NCBI RefSeq assembly: GCF_030169785.1
Contig: NZ_CP125854.1
Span: forward strand, 806,001-870,000
Direction: 5' to 3'
Length of the DNA stretch: 64,000 nt
Source of the DNA: Bdellovibrio sp. 22V
GTDB lineage: Bacteria > Bdellovibrionota > Bdellovibrionia > Bdellovibrionales > Bdellovibrionaceae
Both the position numbers and the translations under genes were made by a program. This document shows, in pieces, positions 9,445 to 18,163 of the stretch (positions are counted from its first letter, which is position 1; every line of letters begins with the position of its first letter). Under the pieces are notes generated by a model. The model was not told where the DNA came from. It ran no database searches and saw nothing but the letters and a program-made list of their open reading frames with translations.

Positions 9445-11044
9445 CAACCCTTCTTTTTTTGAACCAAAAACTATCATCGCCGTAGCCACTGTTGCTCTGG
9501 TTTACTTCGGCTGGCAAACTTACCTCGGCAAAAAATATCCTTCTTACGGAAAAGCTATTAACGCCACTTCTGAAAAGAAAGAGGCGCAAACTCCAGCGGC
9601 AACTGCGACTCCTGCCGATACCGCAAAAACTCTTGAAACAAAATCTGAAGTAGTTGCCGGCGCTCCGGTAAATCCGGAACAAACTTTTACATTCTCAAAC
9701 GAAAAAGTGGCGTTCACCCTGACTAATCACGGAATGGGTTTGAAGAACTTCACGGTGAATAACTATCAAGATAAAGAAAAGAACAACATCAAGCTTGGAA
9801 CTTCTGAGCACACTGGTCTTTTCGAAATGCGTTTTGCAGGCGATACGAAGCCGCTTGATTTTGCAGTGACTGAGCAAGCTCCAGGTCATTATATTGGTAC
9901 TGCGCAAGTAGGAACGACAGTTGTTAAAAGAGAGTTGAAGTACAATCCGGAAAACTCTTCTTTCTCAAATACAGTTTCTATTTCTAATCCGACAGAAGAC
10001 TTCAAAAAAGGTTTCTCGCTTCTTATTCCTGAGGCGGTCACTGTGCAAGGATCTTCCTCTTTCTTCCTTCCTTCTTATGAGCACCAAGATTTCTTCGTCG
10101 TTCATACAGGCGGAAAACATGAAACAGTGAACTTCAGTAATGCCAAAGAGAATGTGAATCAAACGATCGGCGGCACGTCTATTATCTCTGTAAGTTCTCA
10201 ATATTTCGCGGCGGCTATTCTAGATAAGTCTGAAATCATTCCTGAAGTGAATTTGTCTGCGCAGGTGGCAGAGAAAAAAGCATTGGCGGAACTTGTTTAT
10301 AAGCCTGTGCAATTGAAATCAGAAATGATCTTCTCTGAGATCTTCTATGCGGGTCCTAAATCCATCGACGCTTTAAAGGCCGTGGATCCTGAGCTTGCAC
10401 AAATCATTGATCTTGGTTTCTTTGGTTTTATCGCGCGTCCCCTTCTTTACGTGATGAAGGCGTTTCATGCGATGGTCGGAAACTGGGGTTTCGCGATCAT
10501 TCTTCTGACTCTTCTTGTTCGTCTTGTCGTTCTTCCTTTCAACATCATGTCTTTCAAGTCGATGAAAGCGATGCAAAAGGTTCAGCCGATCATCCAATCT
10601 TTGCGTGAGAAGTATAAAGACGATCCAATGCGTTTGAATCAGGAAATGATGTCTGTAATGAAACAAAACGGCGCGAATCCAATGGGTGGATGTTTGCCGA
10701 TGTTGTTGCAGATTCCTATTTTCTTCGCTCTTTATCGTGTGATCGGTTCTTCTGTTGAATTGTACAACTCTCCATTTGTTGGATGGATTCATGACCTTAG
10801 TGCGCATGATCCGTTCTATGTTCTTCCGGTGTTGATGTCTGTGTTCATGTTTATCCAACAAAAGATCACGCCATCCACAATGGATCCGACGCAAGCGAAG
10901 ATCATGTTGTTCTTGCCAGTTGTGTTCTCTCTTTTCATGTTGCAATTGCCTGCGGGTCTTACGCTTTACATGGTTGTAAGTACTCTTTTCGGTATCGTTC
11001 AGCAGTGGTTGATCATGAGAGACAGAACGCCGAAGGCAGCTTAA
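9428..11044 (+). CDS. yidC: Membrane protein insertase YidC
   Basis: YidC (Oxa1/Alb3 family) inserts and folds inner-membrane proteins, with or without SecYEG. The 538-residue product has an N-terminal membrane anchor (about 14-30), a large periplasmic domain (to about 330) and the conserved five-segment core from about 345 onward, including GGCLPMLLQIPIFFALY. The ATG at 9428 was chosen over an upstream in-frame ATG (9380) because AGAGGAGG ends 7 bases before it. It lies in the usual rpmH-rnpA-yidD-yidC-khpB order. Confidence 0.96.
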   Translation: MQQKNNNPSFFEPKTIIAVATVALVYFGWQTYLGKKYPSYGKAINATSEKKEAQTPAATATPADTAKTLETKSEVVAGAPVNPEQTFTFSNEKVAFTLTNHGMGLKNFTVNNYQDKEKNNIKLGTSEHTGLFEMRFAGDTKPLDFAVTEQAPGHYIGTAQVGTTVVKRELKYNPENSSFSNTVSISNPTEDFKKGFSLLIPEAVTVQGSSSFFLPSYEHQDFFVVHTGGKHETVNFSNAKENVNQTIGGTSIISVSSQYFAAAILDKSEIIPEVNLSAQVAEKKALAELVYKPVQLKSEMIFSEIFYAGPKSIDALKAVDPELAQIIDLGFFGFIARPLLYVMKAFHAMVGNWGFAIILLTLLVRLVVLPFNIMSFKSMKAMQKVQPIIQSLREKYKDDPMRLNQEMMSVMKQNGANPMGGCLPMLLQIPIFFALYRVIGSSVELYNSPFVGWIHDLSAHDPFYVLPVLMSVFMFIQQKITPSTMDPTQAKIMLFLPVVFSLFMLQLPAGLTLYMVVSTLFGIVQQWLIMRDRTPKAA

Positions 11045-11074
11045 TTTTTAAATTTGTTTTAACTAGGAGGTATC

Positions 11075-11635
11075 ATGGGTTTTTTCAGTAAGCTTTTCGG
11101 GGGGAAAAGCAAGGGTGCAAACAACGAAGTTGAAGCACTTGTTCAAAAGACCTTAGAGGGAATCATCGAGAAAGCGCAATTTGATCTTTCGTTCGAAGTA
11201 AGAACGGATAAAGACGAAGATGGCAGCGCTACTTTGGCTGTTGAATTCAACGGCGCAGACGAAGAGATCTTGAAAGATAAAAAAGGTCAGATGTTGGACG
11301 CTTTCCAATTGTTCCTTAAGCGCGTTATTCAACATAACTTCCCTGAAGATAAAACAAACGTCACTGTTGACTGCGGTGGTTACCGTGATGAGTCTGCAAA
11401 CGCTTTGATCGAGCGCGCAGAAAACTTGAAAGCAATCTGCATTGAGCAAGGCAAATCTGTATACTACCGTGCTTTACCACCAAAAGATCGTAAAGTGGTT
11501 CACCAGTATTTGGCGAAGGATCCACGCGTAAAAAGCCGCTCACTAGGTGACGGTCTTTACAAAAAGATCAAAATTTATCCTGCCAAGGGACAATCCCAAG
11601 GCGGCGCTGCTGAAGAAGCATCGTCTAATGATTAA
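11075..11635 (+). CDS. khpB: KH/R3H RNA-binding protein KhpB (Jag)
   Basis: This family binds RNA and, in Gram-positives, influences cell elongation. The 186-residue protein has a KH-like middle and a C-terminal R3H domain (about 130-172: PPKDRKVVHQYLAKDPRVKS followed by RSLGDGLYKKIKIYP). The N terminus MGFFSKLFGGKSKG looks amphipathic and is shorter than the Jag-N domain of Bacillus. A good AGGAGG precedes the ATG. It follows yidC, the classic neighbour. The role in this organism is not shown by the sequence. Confidence 0.85.
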   Translation: MGFFSKLFGGKSKGANNEVEALVQKTLEGIIEKAQFDLSFEVRTDKDEDGSATLAVEFNGADEEILKDKKGQMLDAFQLFLKRVIQHNFPEDKTNVTVDCGGYRDESANALIERAENLKAICIEQGKSVYYRALPPKDRKVVHQYLAKDPRVKSRSLGDGLYKKIKIYPAKGQSQGGAAEEASSND

Positions 11636-11636
11636 T

Positions 11637-11671
11637 CCGCACAAGCGGGTAGAGTAAGGGCCGCAAGGCCC
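11637..11671 (+). other. Two small hairpins before mnmE
   Basis: CCGC-ACAA-GCGG (11637-11648) and GGGCC-GCAA-GGCCC (11658-11671, with a GNRA-type loop) sit in the 47-base gap between khpB and mnmE. The second ends two bases before GAGAGG. Neither has a T-run. Confidence 0.4.
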
Positions 11672-11682
11672 GAGAGGAAAAA

Positions 11683-13125
11683 ATGTTCCGAGGAGATCGT
11701 GATCAAGACACTATTTGTGCGGTCTCCACTCCTCACGGAGTGGGCGGAATTTCTGTTATAAGAGTTAGCGGTCCACGCACTCTTTCGATCGTTTCACAAA
11801 TCTGTCAGTTTTTGCCTGAACATCCTGAGTCTCATAAAGTTTATTTCGGTGTTTTGACGGCGACGTCGAGCGACCACGAAACAAGCAATGAGATTGATGA
11901 GGTTTTGGCGACATACTTCAAGCATGGCCGTTCTTTTACGGGTGAAGAAGTTATCGAAATTTCTTGTCACGGAAGTCCCGTTATTTGCCAAAGTATTTTG
12001 CAGCAGTTGGTTCTTTTAGGCGCGCGTCCCGCGGATCGCGGTGAGTTCACATACCGCGCCTTTATGAATGGAAAACTAGATCTGGTTCAGGCGGAAAGTG
12101 TCCTTTCCTTGATTGAGAGTCAAAGTCAGCAGGCCGCTCGTTTAGCTCTTCGTCAGTTGAAGGGCTCCGTTTCTCATAAATTAGAAGACATCGAAAACGA
12201 CATGACATGGATTCTTGCGCATGCGGAAGCGGGAATCGATTTTTCTACCGAAGGTATTAAAGTTGTCGAAAACGATGTGGTTCTTGGTCGCCTTGATAAA
12301 ATTGAAAATGGTCTTGAGGAACTTGTCGGTACTTTCAAAGTCGGTCGTCTTTTGAAAGACGGATTCCGTGTGGTTTTAACAGGTCTTCCCAACGTGGGAA
12401 AATCAAGTCTGTTAAATCTTTTCTTGGAAGATGAGCGCGCTATTGTCACAGATATTCCTGGGACAACTCGCGATGTGATCCACGGAGATACAAGCTACAA
12501 GGGTGTAAAGTTCACCTTTTTAGATACAGCCGGCTTGCGTGAATCGGTTTCAGATCTTGTCGAAAAAATCGGTATCCAGAAAAGTCGTGAGGCCACCGGC
12601 GAATCTGACGTCGTTTTTTTTGTTTTTGATATCGAGCAGGGTCTTTCTGCCGAAGAGTTGTCTATTTTGGATGGTTTAGACCCACAAAGAACCTATATTT
12701 TAGCTAATAAAACAGACCGTCTTTCAGCTTCTCCAACCGTGGAAAGTGTCGAAAAATCTCTGAAAAACAGTAAATTTTTCCAAAAAATCGGGGACTTAGA
12801 GAGCTTCCTCAAAAGAAGGGTGTTCTTTGTCAGCGCTCTTGATAAAAAGGTGCGTTCTCGTGTCCTTGAAGAACTTGTGAAGGAATTCGCTGACTTGCAG
12901 ATGGAAAACACGGTTTTGATTTCCAACTCTCGTCATTTGGAAAATCTCTCTCGAGCTCTTGAGAACACACGCCGCTCGAAAGGTTTAGTGGAGCAGGGAA
13001 TGGGCGAAGAGTTCTTAGCAATTGAACTCAAAGAAGCTCTGATCGCGATCCACGAAACTCTCGGCAAACGATTCGATGATCAAATCATGGATCGTGTTTT
13101 TAAAGAGTTTTGTATCGGCAAATAA
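11683..13125 (+). CDS. mnmE: tRNA uridine-5-carboxymethylaminomethyl modification GTPase MnmE
   Basis: MnmE is a K+-activated GTPase that works with MnmG to modify U34 of certain tRNAs. The 480-residue protein has the N-terminal tetrahydrofolate-binding domain, an embedded G domain (GLPNVGKSSLL P-loop, DIPGTTRDV, LDTAGLRES) and the C-terminal CIGK signature, here FCIGK. Its partner mnmG starts 14 bases downstream. The ATG is preceded by GAGAGG. Confidence 0.96.
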   Translation: MFRGDRDQDTICAVSTPHGVGGISVIRVSGPRTLSIVSQICQFLPEHPESHKVYFGVLTATSSDHETSNEIDEVLATYFKHGRSFTGEEVIEISCHGSPVICQSILQQLVLLGARPADRGEFTYRAFMNGKLDLVQAESVLSLIESQSQQAARLALRQLKGSVSHKLEDIENDMTWILAHAEAGIDFSTEGIKVVENDVVLGRLDKIENGLEELVGTFKVGRLLKDGFRVVLTGLPNVGKSSLLNLFLEDERAIVTDIPGTTRDVIHGDTSYKGVKFTFLDTAGLRESVSDLVEKIGIQKSREATGESDVVFFVFDIEQGLSAEELSILDGLDPQRTYILANKTDRLSASPTVESVEKSLKNSKFFQKIGDLESFLKRRVFFVSALDKKVRSRVLEELVKEFADLQMENTVLISNSRHLENLSRALENTRRSKGLVEQGMGEEFLAIELKEALIAIHETLGKRFDDQIMDRVFKEFCIGK

Positions 13126-13139
13126 GCCAGAGAAAAATT

Positions 13140-15071
13140 ATGAGCACAAAAAAGTATGATGTCATAGTAGTCGGCGCGGGACATGCGGGCGTGGAAGCTT
13201 GTTTGGCTTCGGCTCGTCTTGGACTTCAAACGTTGATGGTTACATCAAATATTTCTCGTATTGCTTATATGAGCTGCAACCCTTCGATCGGTGGACTTGC
13301 AAAAGGTCACATGGTTCGTGAAATTGATGTCCTTGGTGGACAAATGGGTGTTGCCGCCGATGAAACTTGCATTCAGTACAAACGCCTTAACTCTTCGAAA
13401 GGTCCCGCGGTTCGCGGAACTCGCGTTCAGAATGACAAGCATCTTTACTCTCAATTCCAAACGGAAGCTTTAAAAAATCAAGCGAACTTAGATCTTCTAG
13501 AAGGTGAAGTAAAACGTCTGATCTTGGAAAAAGATCTTTGCGTGGGTGTTGTTCTTCAAGATGGTTCCGAGATTTTTGCGAAAGCCACGATCATCACAAC
13601 CGGTACTTTTATGAATGGTGTCATGCATATCGGTCTTCGTCAGGAAGCTGGCGGCCGTGTCGGTGATAAGCCTTCTATTGGTTTGTCTGATCAATTGGCG
13701 CAATTTGGTTTTGAAGTGAAGCGTTTAAAAACCGGAACTCCGGCGCGTCTTTTGCGCGATAGTATCGATTGGTCAAAAACAGTTCCTCAAGGTGGCGACG
13801 AAAAGATTTATCCGTTCAGCTATCGCTCTTCTGATAAATTAAAACTTCCTCAAGTTCTCTGTTATTTGACTCGCACGAGTGAACAAACGCACGAAATTAT
13901 TCGTAATAACTTGGATAAATCTCCGATGTTCTGCGGGATTATCGAAGGTGTTGGCCCACGCTATTGCCCATCTATCGAAGATAAAATCACTCGTTTTGCG
14001 GAAAAAACAAGTCACCAAACTTTCTTAGAGCCGGAAGGTCTTTCAACGGACCTCATTTATCTTCAAGGCATTTCAACAAGTCTGCCTGAAGAAGTTCAGG
14101 ATGAATTTTTGAAAACCATTCCTGGCTTAGAGAGTGTTAAAGTCGCTCGTTACGGGTATGCCGTTGAGTACGACTATATAGAACCAACACAAATCTGGCA
14201 TCGTCTTGAAACTCGTACGATTCGTCAGTTGTTCCTTGCGGGACAAATCAATGGAACTTCCGGTTACGAAGAGGCTGCTGCTCAAGGTTTGGTAGCGGGA
14301 ATTAATGCCGCTCACAGCATCTTGGGCCGTGATGAATTTATTCTTGGCCGTGACGAAGCTTACATCGGCGTCTTGATTGATGACCTTGTGACAAAAGGAA
14401 CGAAAGAACCTTATCGCATGTTCACGTCACGCGCAGAACACCGTCTTGTTCTTCGAGAAGATAATACTATCGACAGGTTAGGTGCTATCGCTGCGAAAAT
14501 TGGTATTGTTTCTGAAGCCTCGATGAATGTTCTTGAGAGCCTTCAAGGGAAACGTAAGTCTTTGCTTGAAAAATTGCGCACGGAAAAGATTTATCCAACC
14601 AAAGATGTGCAAGAATTGTTAAAGACAATTCCGACTCCAGAACTAACAAAGTCCTTAACATTTGAAGAGTTACTGCGTCGTCCTGAGATTTCGAGTTCGC
14701 ATCTAGAGATGTTCAATTTCAGCGTGGACGCTGATCCGAACGTCAACGAGCCGGTTGAAATTGAAGTCAAATATTCTGGTTATGTGAAAAGGCAGATGGA
14801 ACTTATCAATCAGTCCAAAAGACTCGAAGAAATGCTTCTTCCAGAAGGCCTTGTGTATGCTGACATTCGTGGTCTTTCTAACGAGGAGAAAGATAAGCTG
14901 CAACGCGTTAAGCCACGTACCTTAGGCCAAGCTCAGCGCATCAGTGGTGTCAATCCATCTGCGATTCAGGCTATAATGATTCATCTAAAGGGTCATAAAA
15001 AAATCAAGGAGATGCAGCTTGAAGGACAACAAGGAACAGGAAGCGCCGATCATATACTGGCGCACAGATGA
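13140..15071 (+). CDS. mnmG: tRNA uridine 5-carboxymethylaminomethyl modification enzyme MnmG
   Basis: MnmG is the FAD-dependent partner of MnmE in U34 wobble modification. The protein has 643 residues from the ATG at 13140. The FAD motif is VVGAGHAGVEACLASARLGL, followed by MSCNPSIGGLAKGH, and later INGTSGYEEAAAQGLVAGIN and RAEHRLVLREDN. An in-frame start 30 bases upstream would add residues outside the family pattern. The rsmG gene overlaps its 3' end by 53 bases, which is conserved in many genomes. Confidence 0.96.
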   Translation: MSTKKYDVIVVGAGHAGVEACLASARLGLQTLMVTSNISRIAYMSCNPSIGGLAKGHMVREIDVLGGQMGVAADETCIQYKRLNSSKGPAVRGTRVQNDKHLYSQFQTEALKNQANLDLLEGEVKRLILEKDLCVGVVLQDGSEIFAKATIITTGTFMNGVMHIGLRQEAGGRVGDKPSIGLSDQLAQFGFEVKRLKTGTPARLLRDSIDWSKTVPQGGDEKIYPFSYRSSDKLKLPQVLCYLTRTSEQTHEIIRNNLDKSPMFCGIIEGVGPRYCPSIEDKITRFAEKTSHQTFLEPEGLSTDLIYLQGISTSLPEEVQDEFLKTIPGLESVKVARYGYAVEYDYIEPTQIWHRLETRTIRQLFLAGQINGTSGYEEAAAQGLVAGINAAHSILGRDEFILGRDEAYIGVLIDDLVTKGTKEPYRMFTSRAEHRLVLREDNTIDRLGAIAAKIGIVSEASMNVLESLQGKRKSLLEKLRTEKIYPTKDVQELLKTIPTPELTKSLTFEELLRRPEISSSHLEMFNFSVDADPNVNEPVEIEVKYSGYVKRQMELINQSKRLEEMLLPEGLVYADIRGLSNEEKDKLQRVKPRTLGQAQRISGVNPSAIQAIMIHLKGHKKIKEMQLEGQQGTGSADHILAHR

Positions 15072-15684
15072 GTGGTTTCCGGATCTAAGTCCTGAGGTCA
15101 GATCTCGACTTAAGACCTATCATGAGGAGCTGATTAAGTTTAATCGTACGTTGAATTTAATCTCTCCAAAGACCCTCTTTGTCGCTGATGCCATTCACTT
15201 TGCTGACTCTATTCTCGCATCTCGAATTATTTATACTGCAAATCCTAAGATGGACAAAATCTATGACCTCGGAAGCGGTAATGGCTTTCCAGGGATGGTA
15301 TTTGCGATTTTATATCCGCAGGTGCAAGTAGTGTTGGTAGATACCGATCAGCGCAAGTGCGAATTCCTGAAACATCTGGCGTCTTCGTTGAAACTTACGA
15401 ACGTGACTGTCGAAAACAAACCCGTCGATGCATTTCCGGATGGTTCTATGCCGTTTGCCATGGCTCGCGGTTTTGCTTCTATTTCTAAAGCCATTCTTCT
15501 TACAAGAAAGACCGTTCCTAAGGGCGGCGTTTTCTATCATCTTAAGAGTGAAGAGTGGGGTATTGAAGTGGGGGAAATTCCGACACAGCTTTGTTCTATT
15601 TGGAGCCCTTCACTTGTGGGAGAATACAAACTTCCGGTTGGCGCTGTGAAGTTTTCAGTCGTTAAAACAGATAAAATCGCATAA
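15019..15684 (+). CDS. rsmG: 16S rRNA (guanine-N7) methyltransferase RsmG
   Basis: RsmG methylates a guanine in the 530 loop of 16S rRNA. The 221-residue protein has an N-terminal helical region with KFNRTLNLISPKT and the SAM-binding motif IYDLGSGNGFPGMVFA. The start is TTG at 15019, inside mnmG, chosen because AAGGAG lies at ideal spacing. It closes the mnmE-mnmG-rsmG run. A parS site begins 8 bases after the stop. Confidence 0.93.
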   Translation: MKDNKEQEAPIIYWRTDEWFPDLSPEVRSRLKTYHEELIKFNRTLNLISPKTLFVADAIHFADSILASRIIYTANPKMDKIYDLGSGNGFPGMVFAILYPQVQVVLVDTDQRKCEFLKHLASSLKLTNVTVENKPVDAFPDGSMPFAMARGFASISKAILLTRKTVPKGGVFYHLKSEEWGIEVGEIPTQLCSIWSPSLVGEYKLPVGAVKFSVVKTDKIA

Positions 15685-15691
15685 TTCGAAA

Positions 15692-15707
15692 TGTTCCACG
15701 TGGAACA
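15692..15707. promoter_or_regulatory. parS: parS centromere site 1
   Basis: TGTTCCACGTGGAACA is a perfect 16-bp palindrome matching the ParB-binding parS consensus (TGTTTCACGTGAAACA type). It lies between the rsmG stop and the converging lipoprotein gene's stop, directly against the latter. Confidence 0.93.
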
Positions 15708-16205
15708 TCAATGAGAAGAGCCCTCGGCCGTCGGTGCGGGGGCTTTTTCGTTTCCAAAACCCAGTTCTTTCATGCGTTCTTGCACGCTCCAGTCTTTCTT
15801 TGCGGCTCGGAGCTTTTTTTCCACCTGATAGGAGTCCCACTCCTTAGGATCAGGCCAAGGTTCATTCTTTTTGAATGCCTGGAGGTAGGATTTCTTCGAT
15901 TGTTTCTTGCGGGCTTCGATTTTGAGTTCTAGATACTGTTTTTCCTGATCGAGGCGAGTAATAAGCGCCTTTGTTTCATTCACACGCTTTTGCGCGTATT
16001 TAATTTGCCCTGTTTGCGGAACGACGTCTTTCAATGCCTGCTCGTGCTCTTCGAGAGTCTTTTTCTGTGCTTCGAGCTGCTGGGATATCGATGCAAGAGA
16101 AGAAGTAAGATCACCGTAAATAGGATCCTTCAGCTCCGGATTTGGATCGGGCTTATTACACGCGACTAGGAAAAAACAGATGGTGATTATGCTGATTAAT
16201 CTCAT
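15708..16205 (-). CDS. Small lipoprotein between the two parS sites
   Basis: No family is recognised. The 165-residue product has a lipoprotein signal (MRLISIITICFFLVAC, lipobox LVAC, Cys16) and then a long, charged, probably helical coiled-coil region (about 40-115), ending basic and Ala/Pro-rich. The ATG at 16205 gives a clean signal peptide. An upstream in-frame ATG at 16253 would translate through parS site 2. No Shine-Dalgarno sequence precedes either. It is the only minus-strand gene within the rightward block. It may tether something at the envelope; function unknown. Confidence 0.8.
   Translation of the reverse strand: MRLISIITICFFLVACNKPDPNPELKDPIYGDLTSSLASISQQLEAQKKTLEEHEQALKDVVPQTGQIKYAQKRVNETKALITRLDQEKQYLELKIEARKKQSKKSYLQAFKKNEPWPDPKEWDSYQVEKKLRAAKKDWSVQERMKELGFGNEKAPAPTAEGSSH
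15719..15748 (+). terminator. Candidate terminator of the mnmE-mnmG-rsmG unit
   Basis: AGCCCTCG (15719-15726) and CGGGGGCT (15737-15744) pair over 8 bp with one G-U and run into five T. The structure lies inside the last codons of the opposite-strand lipoprotein gene. Confidence 0.5.
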
Positions 16206-16214
16206 ACAGACAAT

Positions 16215-16230
16215 TGTTCCACGTGGAACA
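16215..16230. promoter_or_regulatory. parS: parS centromere site 2
   Basis: The second exact copy of TGTTCCACGTGGAACA lies 523 bases from the first and 9 bases upstream of the lipoprotein ATG. It is about 100 bases upstream of parA. Confidence 0.93.
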
Positions 16231-16291
16231 TCGGCATTTTGATGGAAAAACATAAGGTGTGGCGCGATAAACTGGTCTTTACGCTTGCATG

Positions 16292-16303
16292 TTTTTCGAA
16301 AAA
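16292..16303. promoter_or_regulatory. 12-bp palindrome upstream of parA
   Basis: TTTTTCGAAAAA is a perfect palindrome in the 5' region of parA, 30 bases before its start. It is a candidate operator for parA-parB autoregulation, with no direct support. Confidence 0.3.
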
Positions 16304-16332
16304 GTCAGATTTTTGATTCTCAAGGAGGAAAA

Positions 16333-17166
16333 ATGGCAAAAACAATCTGCATAGCTAACCAAAAAGGTGGTGTTGGTAAGACAACGACGTCTGTAAACCT
16401 CTCCTCTGCGCTGGCTACTCTTGGAAAACGAGTACTCTTGATCGATATGGATCCTCAGGGCAATGCTTCGAGCGGTTTGGGTATCAAAAGATACGACAGC
16501 CAAGACGCGAATAGCTACCACGTCCTTATCGGTGAGAAAACTCTCAGCGAGGCTATTCAAAACACAGCAAATCCTAATCTAAAAATTTCAACAGCAAATC
16601 CTGACCTTGTGGGTGCAGAGATCGAGCTTGTTGATATGCCGCAGCGTGAATATCGCCTAAAGCAAGCAATCGCGACAGTGGCTGATCAATTTGATTTTGT
16701 CTTTATTGATTGTCCTCCGTCTTTGGGTCTTTTGACTTTGAATGCATTGAATGCGGCAGACAGTTTCTTGGTTCCTCTTCAGTGTGAATACTATGCGCTT
16801 GAAGGTTTGAGCCAGCTTTTGAATACGGCGGGTTTGATCAAAAAGAATTTGAATCCGCAACTGCACATCGAAGGCATCGTCCTTACAATGTTTGATGTTC
16901 GTAACAACCTCAGCCACCAAGTTGTGACTGAGATTAAAAATCATTTTGGCGAGAAAGTTTTCAACGCCATCATTCCAAGAAATGTTCGCCTCAGTGAGGC
17001 ACCAAGCCATGGTCAATCCATCCTCGAATACGACAGCAAATCCATCGGCGCACAAAGATACTTGGAGCTAGCTAAAGAAGTGATTGCTCGTTCAGACGCA
17101 AAAACGACGACAGCTGCGACTCCACAGACTGAACAAAATGCTTATGAAGGGGAAGTAAATGTCTGA
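16333..17166 (+). CDS. parA: Chromosome partitioning ATPase ParA (Soj)
   Basis: ParA is a Walker-type ATPase that binds DNA non-specifically and moves ParB-parS complexes. The 277-residue product starts MAKTICIANQKGGVGKTTTS, with the deviant Walker A KGGVGKTT and later FVFIDCPPSLGLLT. The ATG at 16333 has a strong AGGAGG; an upstream in-frame start (16285) lacks one. The stop overlaps the parB start by 8 bases. The two parS sites lie just upstream. Confidence 0.96.
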   Translation: MAKTICIANQKGGVGKTTTSVNLSSALATLGKRVLLIDMDPQGNASSGLGIKRYDSQDANSYHVLIGEKTLSEAIQNTANPNLKISTANPDLVGAEIELVDMPQREYRLKQAIATVADQFDFVFIDCPPSLGLLTLNALNAADSFLVPLQCEYYALEGLSQLLNTAGLIKKNLNPQLHIEGIVLTMFDVRNNLSHQVVTEIKNHFGEKVFNAIIPRNVRLSEAPSHGQSILEYDSKSIGAQRYLELAKEVIARSDAKTTTAATPQTEQNAYEGEVNV

Positions 17167-18163
17167 TTTTGCTGTTGAATCATCAAACAAAAAGAAAGGC
17201 CTTGGCCGCGGATTGGGTTCTCTTTTAGGTGGCCCGGCTCCTGCGGAAATTCCAACGCCAAAAGCTTCCACGACTTCAGCTCCGGCTCCAACTCCTGTTA
17301 ATAATACGACAGTAGCTGCGCCAACTCCTGCTCCCGTCGCCCCTCCCGTAGACCCAGAGAGCAAGATTTGGAAAGTAGGGATTGATAAACTTTCTCCAGG
17401 TAAATATCAGCCTCGTACATCTTTTGAGAAAGAGCCGCTACAAGAGCTTTCTCAGTCTATTAAAGAGAACGGAATTCTTCAGCCGATCGTGGCTCGTCGT
17501 ACGAGTTCTGGAAAATTGGAAATCGTAGCCGGTGAACGTCGCTGGAGAGCTGCGCAACTTGCAGGTCTGCATGAAGTTCCAGTTATCCTTAAGAATTACG
17601 ATGACAAACAAGCGTTGGAACTTGCGATTGTTGAGAATATTCAACGTGAAGATTTGAATCCAATCGAAGAGGCGGAAGGTTATGCGCGCCTTATTTCTGA
17701 ATTCAAACTGTCTCAGCAACAAGTTGCAGAGAAGGTGGGTAAAGATCGTGCGACCGTAGCTAATGCGGTTCGTCTTTTGTCTTTGCCTGAAGAAGTAAAA
17801 TCCATGATCACAGCTAATGATTTGTCAGTGGGTCATGCGAAAGTTCTTCTTTCTTTGCCAGAGCCAAAAAAACAAATCGAATTCGCGAAGAAAGTCGTGA
17901 ACGAGAAAATTGCGGTTCGTAAGCTCGAAAAAATGGTGCAAGCTGTTGTAAAGGGTAACGCGGATGAAGCGGATGAGTCGCCAAGTTTTGATTCAAACGT
18001 TACGCAACGTCTTATTTCCGGTTTGAGTGACGAGCTTCAAAAAATGCTCGGAACAAAAGTGAACATTGATTATTCCAATTCAAAGGGTAAAATCAGTATT
18101 CATTTTTACTCAGACGACGAACTTACTAATTTAGTAGATAGGCTCAAAGAAGGATGGCAGTAA
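17159..18163 (+). CDS. parB: ParB CTPase, parS-binding partition protein (Spo0J)
   Basis: ParB binds parS and spreads as a CTP-dependent clamp. The 334-residue protein begins with the family-typical GLGRGLGSLLGG, followed by an Ala/Pro/Thr-rich linker (about 22-65). The ParB N-terminal domain has VAGERRWRAAQLAGL and VENIQREDLNPIEEAEGYARL. A helix-turn-helix (QQVAEKVGKDRATVANAVRL) and a C-terminal dimerisation domain follow. It overlaps parA by 8 bases and the bactofilin gene by 10, so all three are probably translated together. Confidence 0.96.
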   Translation: MSDFAVESSNKKKGLGRGLGSLLGGPAPAEIPTPKASTTSAPAPTPVNNTTVAAPTPAPVAPPVDPESKIWKVGIDKLSPGKYQPRTSFEKEPLQELSQSIKENGILQPIVARRTSSGKLEIVAGERRWRAAQLAGLHEVPVILKNYDDKQALELAIVENIQREDLNPIEEAEGYARLISEFKLSQQQVAEKVGKDRATVANAVRLLSLPEEVKSMITANDLSVGHAKVLLSLPEPKKQIEFAKKVVNEKIAVRKLEKMVQAVVKGNADEADESPSFDSNVTQRLISGLSDELQKMLGTKVNIDYSNSKGKISIHFYSDDELTNLVDRLKEGWQ

